Source: an uncultured Eubacteriales bacterium
GTDB taxonomy: Bacteria > Bacillota > Clostridia > Oscillospirales > Acutalibacteraceae
Assembly (NCBI GenBank): GCA_934454845.1
Contig: CAKSGV010000014.1
Span: forward strand, 1 to 54,195
Length of the DNA stretch: 54,195 nt
Direction: 5' to 3'
The notes under the pieces were generated by a model that saw only the letters and a list, made by a program, of their open reading frames with translations, did not search any database and was not told where the DNA came from. Both the position numbers and the translations under genes were made by a program. This document shows, piece after piece, positions 25,750 through 32,885 of the stretch. Each line of letters starts with the position of its first letter. Within the stretch, counting starts at the first letter, position 1.

Positions 25750-26706
25750 TTAACCTTTTTCTCTGTAAGCCTTAGGTGTCATATCAAATCGTTCAAAAAA
25801 AGCCCTGTAAAAATAGCTTGAATTTTCATATCCCACATATCTTATAATTTCATCGGCTGTGAGATTGCTCAATCTTAACAGATCCGCCGCGCGGTCAAGC
25901 CTTCTTTCGCATAAAAGCGTTTTAAATGTTTTTCCCGTTGTAGCTTTTACCGCTTTGCTGACATACGCTATCGAAACATTATTTTCTTTTGCAACTGCTC
26001 CGAGTGAAGCCGATTTATAATTATCGTCTATTTCTCTCATCGCAGCTATGGCTATGCTTTCTGCAGAAGAAGCGTTTTCCTCGGTTACGGAAAGCTCTTT
26101 GCTGTTCATAAGGCTTAAAATCAGCAGTCCCATAGTAATTCTTTCAATTCTTTTGCTGCGCTTTTCGAAAACTATAGACCAGATAAGATTTTCAAGCAGA
26201 TTTTTAACCGGAAGATTATCCGATACGTCAAAATGCAGGTAATTTATCGCGCGGTTCTTGCTTGAAAGACCGGATAAAATAAATCTTCCGAGCAGGCTTT
26301 TTGCCCCTGCCATTTCAAGTGCGGTGTCAAGGAATTCGGGAAGAATGATAAAATTTATCGCTATATCGTCTTCGCCTGTATAAGCGGTTTCGTGAAAAAC
26401 ATACTGATTCATCAAAAGCAGCTCGCCCTCATTTAAGACAATCTGCGTATCGTTTCCTATAATATGCTTTTGACTTCCTTTACAAACATAAACCATTTCG
26501 ATATAATTATGCTTATGCTTTGGAAACGCGGTGAACCGCGTGTTCGGGCGAACGGTTATAAGATTTCCGTATTTAAGAAGCTTTCTGCTGTCGACAGTCG
26601 CGCTGTCATCTGTTGCGTATGCGGAAATATCGAGCTTCTCACCCTTTTTCAGTTTTTCTTCTTCTTTTGTTATCTGTGATAATTTTTCAAGCAATAAAGT
26701 ATCCAT
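25750..26706 (-). CDS. AraC-family regulator, probable rhamnose regulator
   Basis: 318 residues: a cupin domain (about 55-150, with KHKHNYIEMVYVCKG) and C-terminal helix-turn-helix motifs (LGAVAKENNVSIAYVSKAVK and TADEIIRYVGYENSSYFYRAF). Located directly upstream of rhaA-rhaD on the same strand, so it probably senses L-rhamnose and activates them, like RhaS/RhaR. Sensing of rhamnose is inferred from position only. No clear terminator separates it from rhaA, so partial cotranscription is possible. Confidence 0.87.
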   Translation of the reverse strand: MDTLLLEKLSQITKEEEKLKKGEKLDISAYATDDSATVDSRKLLKYGNLITVRPNTRFTAFPKHKHNYIEMVYVCKGSQKHIIGNDTQIVLNEGELLLMNQYVFHETAYTGEDDIAINFIILPEFLDTALEMAGAKSLLGRFILSGLSSKNRAINYLHFDVSDNLPVKNLLENLIWSIVFEKRSKRIERITMGLLILSLMNSKELSVTEENASSAESIAIAAMREIDDNYKSASLGAVAKENNVSIAYVSKAVKATTGKTFKTLLCERRLDRAADLLRLSNLTADEIIRYVGYENSSYFYRAFFERFDMTPKAYREKG

Positions 26707-26830
26707 TTCATCACCGACTTTATTTTACAACATATTTTTCTTTTTTTCAACCGCTTAAGTTTAAGGAACGATTGATTTTTTTATAAAAATAAGATATTAT
26801 AAATATGTTATTTTATCTCGGAGGAAATTT

Positions 26831-28162
26831 ATGAGCAATTCAAAAAGAAAGAAAGCAATTATCAGGCGAAGAATATTTCTTATATCCTGCACCGCAGTTT
26901 TGATATCGGCAATATTGGGAATAGTGTTTGCCGTAAGTAAAATTTCTAATTCGGTAAAGAAAGCAAATTCAAATGTTTCCTCTGTTTCTTCCTCTCAATT
27001 GAAAAAAGAGGATAAAAACAAGGTGGTTTCTCAGGCAACGGTTGTAAATACGGGCGACCTTCTATTGCACAACCCGGTTTTAAAAGGCGCTCTCAAATCC
27101 GACGGAAGTTATGATTTTTCAGCTTTCTTTCCTAAAATAAAAAAATATTTTGATTCTGCCGATCTCGCAGTTGCAAATTTAGAGGTAACTCTGGGCGGAA
27201 CGGAATCGGGAGAATATAAAGGATATCCGAATTTCAATGTTCCGGATAATTTTATCGACGAATGTAAGAATTCAGGAATCGATGTTTTGCTGACAGCCAA
27301 CAACCACTGCTATGACACAGGCCTTTTCGGTCTTAAAAGGACAGTAAAAATCTTAAAAGAGAAAAAGGTAGAATATTTAGGGACTAAGGAAACAACTTCC
27401 GACCATACTTATATAATAAGGAATGTAAACGGTATTAAAATCGGTATGGTCTGCTATACTTATGAAAACAAGTGCGAAACGGCGGGAAGAAAATCTATAA
27501 ACGGCGCCGTTATCTCCACAGAGGCAAATTCGCTTATAAATTCATTTTCCTATGAAAATCTTCCCGGATTTTACACCGAGGCCGAAAGTATTATAAAAGG
27601 AATGAAAACAAATGGCGCCGATTGCGTGGTGTTTTATATGCACTGGGGCGAAGAATATCAGCTTAAAGAAAACACTCAGCAAAAGAACATCGCTCAAAAA
27701 CTCTGCGATCTCGGAACCGATGTAATCGTAGGCGGACACCCGCACGTGGTTCAGCCGATGGAAATGCTCACTTCTTCTGACGGTTTAAAACAAACGGTAT
27801 GCCTTTATTCTATGGGCAATGCGCTTTCAAATCAGCGCTTGGAAGAGCTTAAATCGGAATGCCCCGGGGGACAAACAGAAGACGGTGTTTTATTCTATTA
27901 TACCTTTACAAAATACGGCGACGGCTCTGTAAAGCTTACTTCTACCGATGTTATTCCTACATGGGTAAAAAAGACAGGCGAAAGATATAAGGCAAATTAC
28001 ACTATTTATCCGCTTGAAAATGCGCAGGCTGTCTCTTCTTTGGGACTTGATTCCAATAATCAGGCTCAGGCGCTTAAATCATACGAAAGAACAAAAGCTA
28101 CTATAGAGGCCGGCCTTAGCGACTGCCAGCAAAAACTCGGCTGCAAGAAAAGATTTGAATAA
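26831..28162 (+). CDS. CapA-family (PGA_cap) membrane-anchored protein
   Basis: 443 residues with one N-terminal membrane helix (about 14-36), a Ser-rich linker, and a metallophosphatase-fold CapA domain (about 70-400). Family segments are VNTGDLLLHNP, ADLAVANLEVTLGG, LLTANNHCYDTG, YMHWGEEY and VIVGGHPHVVQPME, keeping the metal-binding Asp, Asn and His residues. CapA proteins take part in poly-gamma-glutamate or other envelope polymer processes; no capB or capC is nearby, so the substrate is unknown. Ribosome site GGAGG at 26820-26824. Monocistronic, ending at a strong terminator. Confidence 0.9.
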   Translation: MSNSKRKKAIIRRRIFLISCTAVLISAILGIVFAVSKISNSVKKANSNVSSVSSSQLKKEDKNKVVSQATVVNTGDLLLHNPVLKGALKSDGSYDFSAFFPKIKKYFDSADLAVANLEVTLGGTESGEYKGYPNFNVPDNFIDECKNSGIDVLLTANNHCYDTGLFGLKRTVKILKEKKVEYLGTKETTSDHTYIIRNVNGIKIGMVCYTYENKCETAGRKSINGAVISTEANSLINSFSYENLPGFYTEAESIIKGMKTNGADCVVFYMHWGEEYQLKENTQQKNIAQKLCDLGTDVIVGGHPHVVQPMEMLTSSDGLKQTVCLYSMGNALSNQRLEELKSECPGGQTEDGVLFYYTFTKYGDGSVKLTSTDVIPTWVKKTGERYKANYTIYPLENAQAVSSLGLDSNNQAQALKSYERTKATIEAGLSDCQQKLGCKKRFE

Positions 28163-28202
28163 AAAAATATACAGCCATAAATTTTTATGGCTGTATATTT
28201 TT
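28163..28202. terminator. Bidirectional terminator between capA-like and gtrII-like genes
   Basis: ATACAGCCATAAA pairs with TTTATGGCTGTAT, extended by A and T runs to about 19 bp, between convergent genes. Confidence 0.9.
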
Positions 28203-28204
28203 GT

Positions 28205-29770
28205 TTAGCTTAATTTTACAAAACAAATATCATCAATTATTTTTATACTTTCCCCATAAGGATAAACTTGCATATCGGAAATTTCAGCACTGTATTTTTC
28301 TAAACTTTCATCGTAGCTTTTATAAGAGAAATTAAATCCGGGTACATTATTTATATAATTTATCAGCAAATCTTTGTTATTGGTTATGGAATCTGCATTA
28401 TCAAATCCGATTATATTATATTGACCGAAAACAGATGAAATTCCTGCCGAATTTAAAAATTCAAAAGGACCATCTCCAACAAACATTACAGGTGTATCAT
28501 TTTTAAATCCTTCTGTTCTGTAAATATCTCCGGCAAGCATAGTTATTTTTGATTCTAATTGAATCGAAGCATATCTTGCTTTTTCATATTGTCTGTTAAC
28601 TAAGACAAAGTAATTGAAAATCATAGCTGAACATACAAAAAAAGAAATGATTGCTACCGCTCTTTTAGAATTGATTAGAAATCCTTTATCAGTATTATCA
28701 TATTCAAATATTATGGAAATACCGCATATAACAAGCATTGAGAGAGAATATGCCGTTACCCAGTAATAAGAAGCATTATTACTTAAAATTCCAATCAGAT
28801 TTGATGACAGAGGCAGAAAGACAACAAATAAAATTATTCCTAAAATTATTTTGGAAAATTGTTTGTTTAATACCAACTTTGCAAGCATAATAACAAAAGA
28901 GATAATTAAAAGTATTAAAAATGATCTGTTGATTAATATTGATCCTGCGGAGGTCGGCCCCAAATTGAAATTCCAAAAAAAGCCCAGAACAGATGTGTAA
29001 GCAACTTTTATTGCTTCAAAAAAGACAGAAGGCTTTAATATCCCCGTCATATTATTTATTCCTTTATAAGAACTAAGATCTATTCCGGAAGTTTTAATAA
29101 CGATTTGAAGAATCACATAATATGCTATAACAGAGGTTATTAAAATAGAAACATAATAAAAACCATTCCATAAAATTTGAGAAAATTTTATATTCTTATC
29201 AAAAATCTGTTTAATACAAATTGTAACAAAAATACATCCGGCAAACCCTATATAGCCTTGATATGTTCCTAATGAAAGCGTTAAAAAAGCAACTGCCAGG
29301 AAAAAGGAAAGAACGCTTTTGTTTTTTCCGAAGTATGCCGAAGCAACTGCCAGAAAAGCGGTGATTGAGAAATAATCAAACCCGTTATACATCATGCAAA
29401 CTGCTGCGGAGGGGAAAACCGCCAGCAACCCTAAACTGAGATATCCTGCAATCTTGTTTTTTATTTTCAGAATATCTATAATCAGACAGCCAGTAATCGC
29501 AGTGATAACAATTCCGATTATAGCTTGTAAAAATTTAATTGCCAAACTGCCTTTTATAAGACTGACAGGACCTGCAAACCATTTTCCCTGCGTTAAAAGC
29601 CATGATGAATCAGAGTAATATGAAAGTACCGAATCATGATTAATAAGATAATTCGATAAAAATAAAAAGTGTGTTAAAATCCCGCAAAACAAAGCAAATA
29701 AGAAATAATTCTTATATTTCACAAAACCCGATTTTATTTCATAATAATAGTTTTTTATTTCTTCTTTCAT
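28205..29770 (-). CDS. GtrII-like membrane glucosyltransferase
   Basis: 521-residue polytopic protein with about ten to twelve predicted helices and a C-terminal tail outside the membrane. The N-terminal HDSVLSYYSDSSWLLTQGKW segment (about 45-64) is typical of the Glucos_trans_II family, which moves glucose from undecaprenyl-phosphate-glucose onto surface polymers. In O-antigen systems GtrII acts with GtrA and GtrB; here GtrA and a GtrB-like enzyme exist only as the fused protein at 19008-21143. GGAGA precedes the ATG. AT-richer than its neighbours, as is common for surface-polymer genes. Acceptor unknown. Confidence 0.85.
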   Translation of the reverse strand: MKEEIKNYYYEIKSGFVKYKNYFLFALFCGILTHFLFLSNYLINHDSVLSYYSDSSWLLTQGKWFAGPVSLIKGSLAIKFLQAIIGIVITAITGCLIIDILKIKNKIAGYLSLGLLAVFPSAAVCMMYNGFDYFSITAFLAVASAYFGKNKSVLSFFLAVAFLTLSLGTYQGYIGFAGCIFVTICIKQIFDKNIKFSQILWNGFYYVSILITSVIAYYVILQIVIKTSGIDLSSYKGINNMTGILKPSVFFEAIKVAYTSVLGFFWNFNLGPTSAGSILINRSFLILLIISFVIMLAKLVLNKQFSKIILGIILFVVFLPLSSNLIGILSNNASYYWVTAYSLSMLVICGISIIFEYDNTDKGFLINSKRAVAIISFFVCSAMIFNYFVLVNRQYEKARYASIQLESKITMLAGDIYRTEGFKNDTPVMFVGDGPFEFLNSAGISSVFGQYNIIGFDNADSITNNKDLLINYINNVPGFNFSYKSYDESLEKYSAEISDMQVYPYGESIKIIDDICFVKLS

Positions 29771-29860
29771 TGAATCTCCTTCTAACCTTAAAATTATTAT
29801 TTTAATATAATATAATTATAACTTAGAGATTATCGATTTTCAACAAAAACAAAAAAACTG

Positions 29861-29888
29861 TTGAAAAAAAATTTATTAGTGTTATAAT
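29861..29888 (+). promoter_or_regulatory. Sigma-A promoter of the decarboxylase leader
   Basis: TTGAAA (29861-29866) and TATAAT (29883-29888) are separated by 16 nt, 25 nt before the first conserved leader segment. Confidence 0.75.
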
Positions 29889-29912
29889 ACTAATAAAAAG
29901 AATATCGGTTTT

Positions 29913-30060
29913 TAAAGACCTTAAAAGGGAGTAACCGGCGGGCATAATATTTTGTCCGTGTCTTCGGCGTCAGTACGGTTTTTTATTAAAGCCCGCTTAA
30001 GACTTAATAGGTAAGACTTTTATCGGTGCGCTTATTGTGTCCCGATAAAAGTCTGTTTTT
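29913..30060 (+). ncRNA. Riboswitch-like leader, possible yybP-ykoY (Mn2+) class, with terminator
   Basis: The leader shows AAAAGGGAGTAAC (29923-29935), GGCGTCA (about 29966) and TAAGACTTTT (30012-30021), which resemble the AAAGGGGAGUAGC, CGUCA and GCAAGACCUUU segments of yybP-ykoY RNAs. TAAAAG (29922-29927) can pair with CTTTTA (30017-30022) as P1, and GCGGGC (29938-29943) with GCCCGC (29991-29996). A strong terminator, AGACTTTTATCGG with CCGATAAAAGTCT (about 30015-30053) then T5, reuses the P1 3' strand, so ligand binding would favour read-through. The class is assigned by eye; a Na+ or other ligand is possible. Confidence 0.6.
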
Positions 30061-30079
30061 ATTTTTGAGGAGGTAATTT

Positions 30080-31207
30080 ATGTCGGAATTATTTTCAAAT
30101 GTATTAAACATCACCTGGCAACAGGCGGTTATGTGGGTGATAGGAGCAATTCTTATCTATCTTGCGATCAAAAAAGATATGGAGCCCACTCTTTTGCTGC
30201 CAATGGGATTCGGAGCGATCCTTGTAAATCTTCCGCTTTCAGGTGCGGTAACTCAGGTTTACAATAAGGTCAAAGAGATCGGCGTTATCGATGTTTTGTT
30301 TGACGCGGGAATATCAAACGAGTTGTTTCCTCTTCTGCTTTTCGTCGGAATAGGAGCAATGATCGATTTCGGACCTCTGCTTTCCAATCCGAAGCTTATG
30401 ATCTTCGGCGCGGCGGCACAGTTCGGTATTTTTATGACATTCTCGCTTGCAGCTCTGCTCGGATTTGATTTAAAAGACGCCGCATCTATAGGAATTATCG
30501 GCGCTGCCGACGGACCTACTTCTATTTTTGTGGCTCAATATCTCAATTCAAAATATATCGGAGCAATAATGGTTGCGGCTTATTCTTATATGGCGCTTGT
30601 TCCGCTTGTTCAACCGCCTGTGATAAAGCTTCTTACCACAAAAAAAGAAAGACTTATAAGAATGCCTTATAAAGAGCGCTCAATATCCAAAACCACAAAA
30701 ATCTTATTCCCGATCATTATTACAATGATAACAGGAATCGTTTCTCCGCGAAGCGTTGCGCTTATAGGATTTTTGATGTTCGGAAACCTGATAAGAGAAT
30801 GCGGAGTGCTTGACTCGCTATCGGAAACGGCTCAAAAGGTGCTTGCAAATCTGATAACGCTTTTCCTCGGAATAACGATCGCAACAAAAATGCAAGCAAA
30901 ATATTTCTTAACAAAAGAAACATTGCTTATTATCCTACTCGGACTTTTCGCTTTTGTTTTCGATACAGCAGGCGGAGTAATCTTTGCAAAGATCATAAAT
31001 ATCTTTTTACCGAAAGAAAAAAAGATAAACCCGATGATAGGCGCGGCAGGAATATCTGCTTTCCCGATGTCGGCAAGAGTCGTTCATAAAATGGGACTTA
31101 AAGAGGATCCGCAGAATTTCCTTTTAATGCAGTCGATAGGAGTAAATGTATCAGGACAGATAGCCTCTGTCATAGCAGGCGGATTAATCTTAAATTTAAT
31201 AGGATAA
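30080..31207 (+). CDS. Na+-pumping decarboxylase, beta subunit
   Basis: Integral membrane protein of 375 residues, matching the OadB/GcdB/MmdB family whose members couple decarboxylation of a biotin-bound carboxyl group to Na+ export. The conserved GIIGAADGPTSIFVA (about 140-154) and the C-terminal GVNVSGQIASVIAGG (about 354-368) are intact. GAGGAGG precedes the ATG. No carboxyltransferase alpha subunit or biotin carrier is nearby; only a gamma-like subunit follows. It either uses partners encoded elsewhere or acts as an independent Na+ transporter. Its RNA leader suggests ion- or metal-dependent control. Confidence 0.93.
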   Translation: MSELFSNVLNITWQQAVMWVIGAILIYLAIKKDMEPTLLLPMGFGAILVNLPLSGAVTQVYNKVKEIGVIDVLFDAGISNELFPLLLFVGIGAMIDFGPLLSNPKLMIFGAAAQFGIFMTFSLAALLGFDLKDAASIGIIGAADGPTSIFVAQYLNSKYIGAIMVAAYSYMALVPLVQPPVIKLLTTKKERLIRMPYKERSISKTTKILFPIIITMITGIVSPRSVALIGFLMFGNLIRECGVLDSLSETAQKVLANLITLFLGITIATKMQAKYFLTKETLLIILLGLFAFVFDTAGGVIFAKIINIFLPKEKKINPMIGAAGISAFPMSARVVHKMGLKEDPQNFLLMQSIGVNVSGQIASVIAGGLILNLIG

Positions 31208-31217
31208 GGCGGGCAGA

Positions 31218-31358
31218 ATGATGAATTTCAATATAGGTTCTTTTTTAAAAACACTGCCGATTATGGGCAAAGGTATGGCAGGAATATTTATTGTAACGGT
31301 TGTGATAATACTCGTTATGGTAATTCTCACAAAGCTTGCTCCCGGCAAAAAGAAATAA
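31218..31358 (+). CDS. Small gamma-like subunit of Na+-pumping decarboxylase
   Basis: 46-residue protein starting 10 nt after the beta-subunit gene. It has a short N-terminus, one hydrophobic helix (about 21-40, GIFIVTVVIILVMVILTKL) and a basic GKKK tail. Size, single helix and position fit the short gamma (OadG-like) subunits that stabilise the membrane part of these pumps. AAGGCGGG lies 5-12 nt upstream. A second ATG at 31221 is equally possible. No conserved catalytic residues are expected in this family, so the call rests on position and topology. Confidence 0.75.
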   Translation: MMNFNIGSFLKTLPIMGKGMAGIFIVTVVIILVMVILTKLAPGKKK

Positions 31359-31365
31359 GGCATAA

Positions 31366-31400
31366 AAAAATTGCTTCTGAAAAATTCAGAAGCAATTTTT
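31366..31400. terminator. Bidirectional terminator
   Basis: AAAAATTGCTTCTGA (31366-31380) pairs perfectly with TCAGAAGCAATTTTT (31386-31400), between the gamma-like gene and the convergent CorC/TlyC gene. Confidence 0.9.
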
Positions 31401-31404
31401 ATTT

Positions 31405-32664
31405 TTATTCTTTTTCGGTTTTCTCTTCTTCGGGCAAAACTTTTATTTCCAGGAGCGCCACCCTGTGGTTTTCAATTTTAAGCACCTTGATCTCAAGTTT
31501 TTCATATCTGAAGCTTTCTCCCTCTTCGGGGATCTGACCAATTTGCTCCATAGTAAATCCGCCGAGCGAAACAGATTCTGTTTCAACCTTGATATCGAAA
31601 TACTCGCAGAAATCGGTCATTTCCATAGTGCCGTCTGCCTCATAGGTGTCGGCTCCTGTCTTCTTTATCATAACGTCAACTTCATCGTGCTCATCCCAGA
31701 TCTCTCCGACAAGCTCTTCGATGATATCTTCCATTGTAACAATACCGTAAGTTCCACCGTATTCGTCAACTACGACCGCGATATGGGATTTTTCCTTTTG
31801 AAGTTCCCTTAAAATATCGCTTACCTTTTCGTTTTTCATAACGAAAATGGCAGGTGTCATAATGCTTTTAATGGACTTTTTGGTTATTCCCGACTCTGTG
31901 TAAAAGTCTTTAAGGTGAATAACGCCGACGATATGGTCGATATCCTCATCATACACTAGAATTCTCGAAAATTTTGTCTGTGCGAAAACCTTAGCTATTT
32001 CTTCTTTTGTACTGTCTATTGATACGGCTTCAAGATCTACTCTATGCGTTAAGATATCCTCCGCCTCAATATCGTTAAACTCTATTGCGTTTTTAAGCAG
32101 TTCACCCTCGTCTTCGTCAACACTGCCATCTTGCTGAACTTCGTCAACAAGCATCAAAAGTTCATCGTGCGACATTTTATTATCGGGATTAACTCTGAAT
32201 ATTTTTGAAATAAGCTTTTTCCAGAGCGAGAAAATGAAGTTGAGCGGCAAGAGCAGATATATAAAGATTCTTAATAGCGGTGAAGACGCCATTGCAAATT
32301 TTTCGGGATAATCCTTTGAAATGCTTTTAGGTGTTATTTCTCCGAAAATAAGAATTACCACTGTCGTAACCACCGTTGAAAGCGTTGCTCCTATGTCTCC
32401 GAAATGCTTTACAAACAAAACCGTTGCAATAGAAGCCGCGGCGATGTTTACTATATTGTTTCCTATTAAAATAGTCGATAAAAGCCTGTCATAGTTCTCC
32501 GAAAGCTTTAAGGCAAGATCAGCTCTTTTATCGCCTTTTTCGGCAAGCGTTTTAAGCTTGGTGCGGTTGAGCGAGGAAAACGCCGTTTCCGTGGCCGAAA
32601 AGTACGCCGACATGATAACCAAAATAACAAGGATCAATATCGACGAAAAATAATCGCTTGACAT
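31405..32664 (-). CDS. CorC/TlyC (HlyC)-family membrane protein, probable Mg2+ or Co2+ transporter
   Basis: 419 residues: a CNNM/DUF21 membrane domain (about 1-185, with SATETAFSSLNRTKL and GEITPKS), two CBS domains (about 205-325, with TKFSRILVYDEDIDHIVG and AVVVDEYGGTYGIVT) and a CorC/HlyC C-terminal domain (about 340-410). Relatives such as MpfA are linked to Mg2+ export and tolerance. AAAGGAG lies 15 nt before the ATG, an unusually long spacing. It has its own promoter and an attenuator leader with an acidic peptide, unusual for the family. Confidence 0.93.
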   Translation of the reverse strand: MSSDYFSSILILVILVIMSAYFSATETAFSSLNRTKLKTLAEKGDKRADLALKLSENYDRLLSTILIGNNIVNIAAASIATVLFVKHFGDIGATLSTVVTTVVILIFGEITPKSISKDYPEKFAMASSPLLRIFIYLLLPLNFIFSLWKKLISKIFRVNPDNKMSHDELLMLVDEVQQDGSVDEDEGELLKNAIEFNDIEAEDILTHRVDLEAVSIDSTKEEIAKVFAQTKFSRILVYDEDIDHIVGVIHLKDFYTESGITKKSIKSIMTPAIFVMKNEKVSDILRELQKEKSHIAVVVDEYGGTYGIVTMEDIIEELVGEIWDEHDEVDVMIKKTGADTYEADGTMEMTDFCEYFDIKVETESVSLGGFTMEQIGQIPEEGESFRYEKLEIKVLKIENHRVALLEIKVLPEEEKTEKE

Positions 32665-32717
32665 TGTTTTAAAAAACTCCTTTAAAATAATTAATAATTA
32701 AAAATTTGCGCAAAAAA

Positions 32718-32752
32718 GCATACCCGTTTAGCAAAAAGCTAAACAGATATGC
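32718..32752 (-). terminator. Attenuator terminator in the corC/tlyC leader
   Basis: On the minus strand GCATATCTGTTTAGC pairs over all 15 positions (two G-U) with GCTAAACGGGTATGC, loop TTTTT, followed by T6 (32717-32712). It lies between the leader promoter and the coding start at 32664, so it must be overcome for expression. Its 5' arm also belongs to the competing hairpin at 32742-32767. Confidence 0.85.
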
Positions 32753-32814
32753 ATAATAATATCTGTTAAATAGTAATTATCAGCGTCAGTATTGTCGCCG
32801 CTATCGCTGTCCAT
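32728..32814 (-). CDS. Putative Asp-rich leader peptide of corC/tlyC
   Basis: 28-codon frame: M-D-S-D-S-G-D-N-T-D-A-D-N-Y-Y-L-T-D, then a hydrophobic tail ending in AFC. Six Asp occur in the first 18 residues and there are no basic residues. GGAGG (32831-32827) lies 12 nt upstream, similar to the long spacing of the main gene. Codons 16-19 form the 5' arm of the antiterminator-like hairpin, and the stop codon is inside the terminator 3' arm. Acidic stretches are known to destabilise ribosomes at low Mg2+ (MgtL-type peptides), so a Mg2+-sensing attenuation role is inferred. No peptide homology is known to me. Confidence 0.55.
   Translation of the reverse strand: MDSDSGDNTDADNYYLTDIIMHICLAFC
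32742..32767 (-). promoter_or_regulatory. Antiterminator-like hairpin in the corC/tlyC leader
   Basis: AACAGATAT (32767-32759) pairs perfectly with ATATCTGTT (32750-32742). It forms before the terminator during transcription and shares 32742-32752 with the terminator 5' arm, so the two are mutually exclusive. A ribosome translating past leader codon 11 or so would mask the first arm. Confidence 0.7.
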
Positions 32815-32856
32815 TTAAGACTGAATCCTCCATTCGGATTTTAAGTATTTTGTAAC

Positions 32857-32885
32857 ATTATACTTCATAAATTTCATTTAGTCAA
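32857..32885 (-). promoter_or_regulatory. Sigma-A promoter of the corC/tlyC leader
   Basis: On the minus strand TTGACT (32885-32880) and TATAAT (32862-32857) are 17 nt apart. The -35 box overlaps the end of the AI-2E-family gene. Confidence 0.8.

Noticed and set aside
29966..29975. GCGTCAGTA shared by the decarboxylase leader and the corC/tlyC leader (about 32784)
   Set aside because: The second copy lies on the opposite strand relative to its transcript, so the RNAs do not share it; nine bases can match by chance.
29996..30018. Direct repeat of AAGACTT in the decarboxylase leader
   Set aside because: Too short and AT-rich to support a repeat; more likely part of the aptamer 3' region.
32665..32880. 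M-box (Mg2+) riboswitch before the CorC/TlyC gene
   Set aside because: No M-box consensus segments were recognised; the region is better explained by a leader peptide and two exclusive hairpins.
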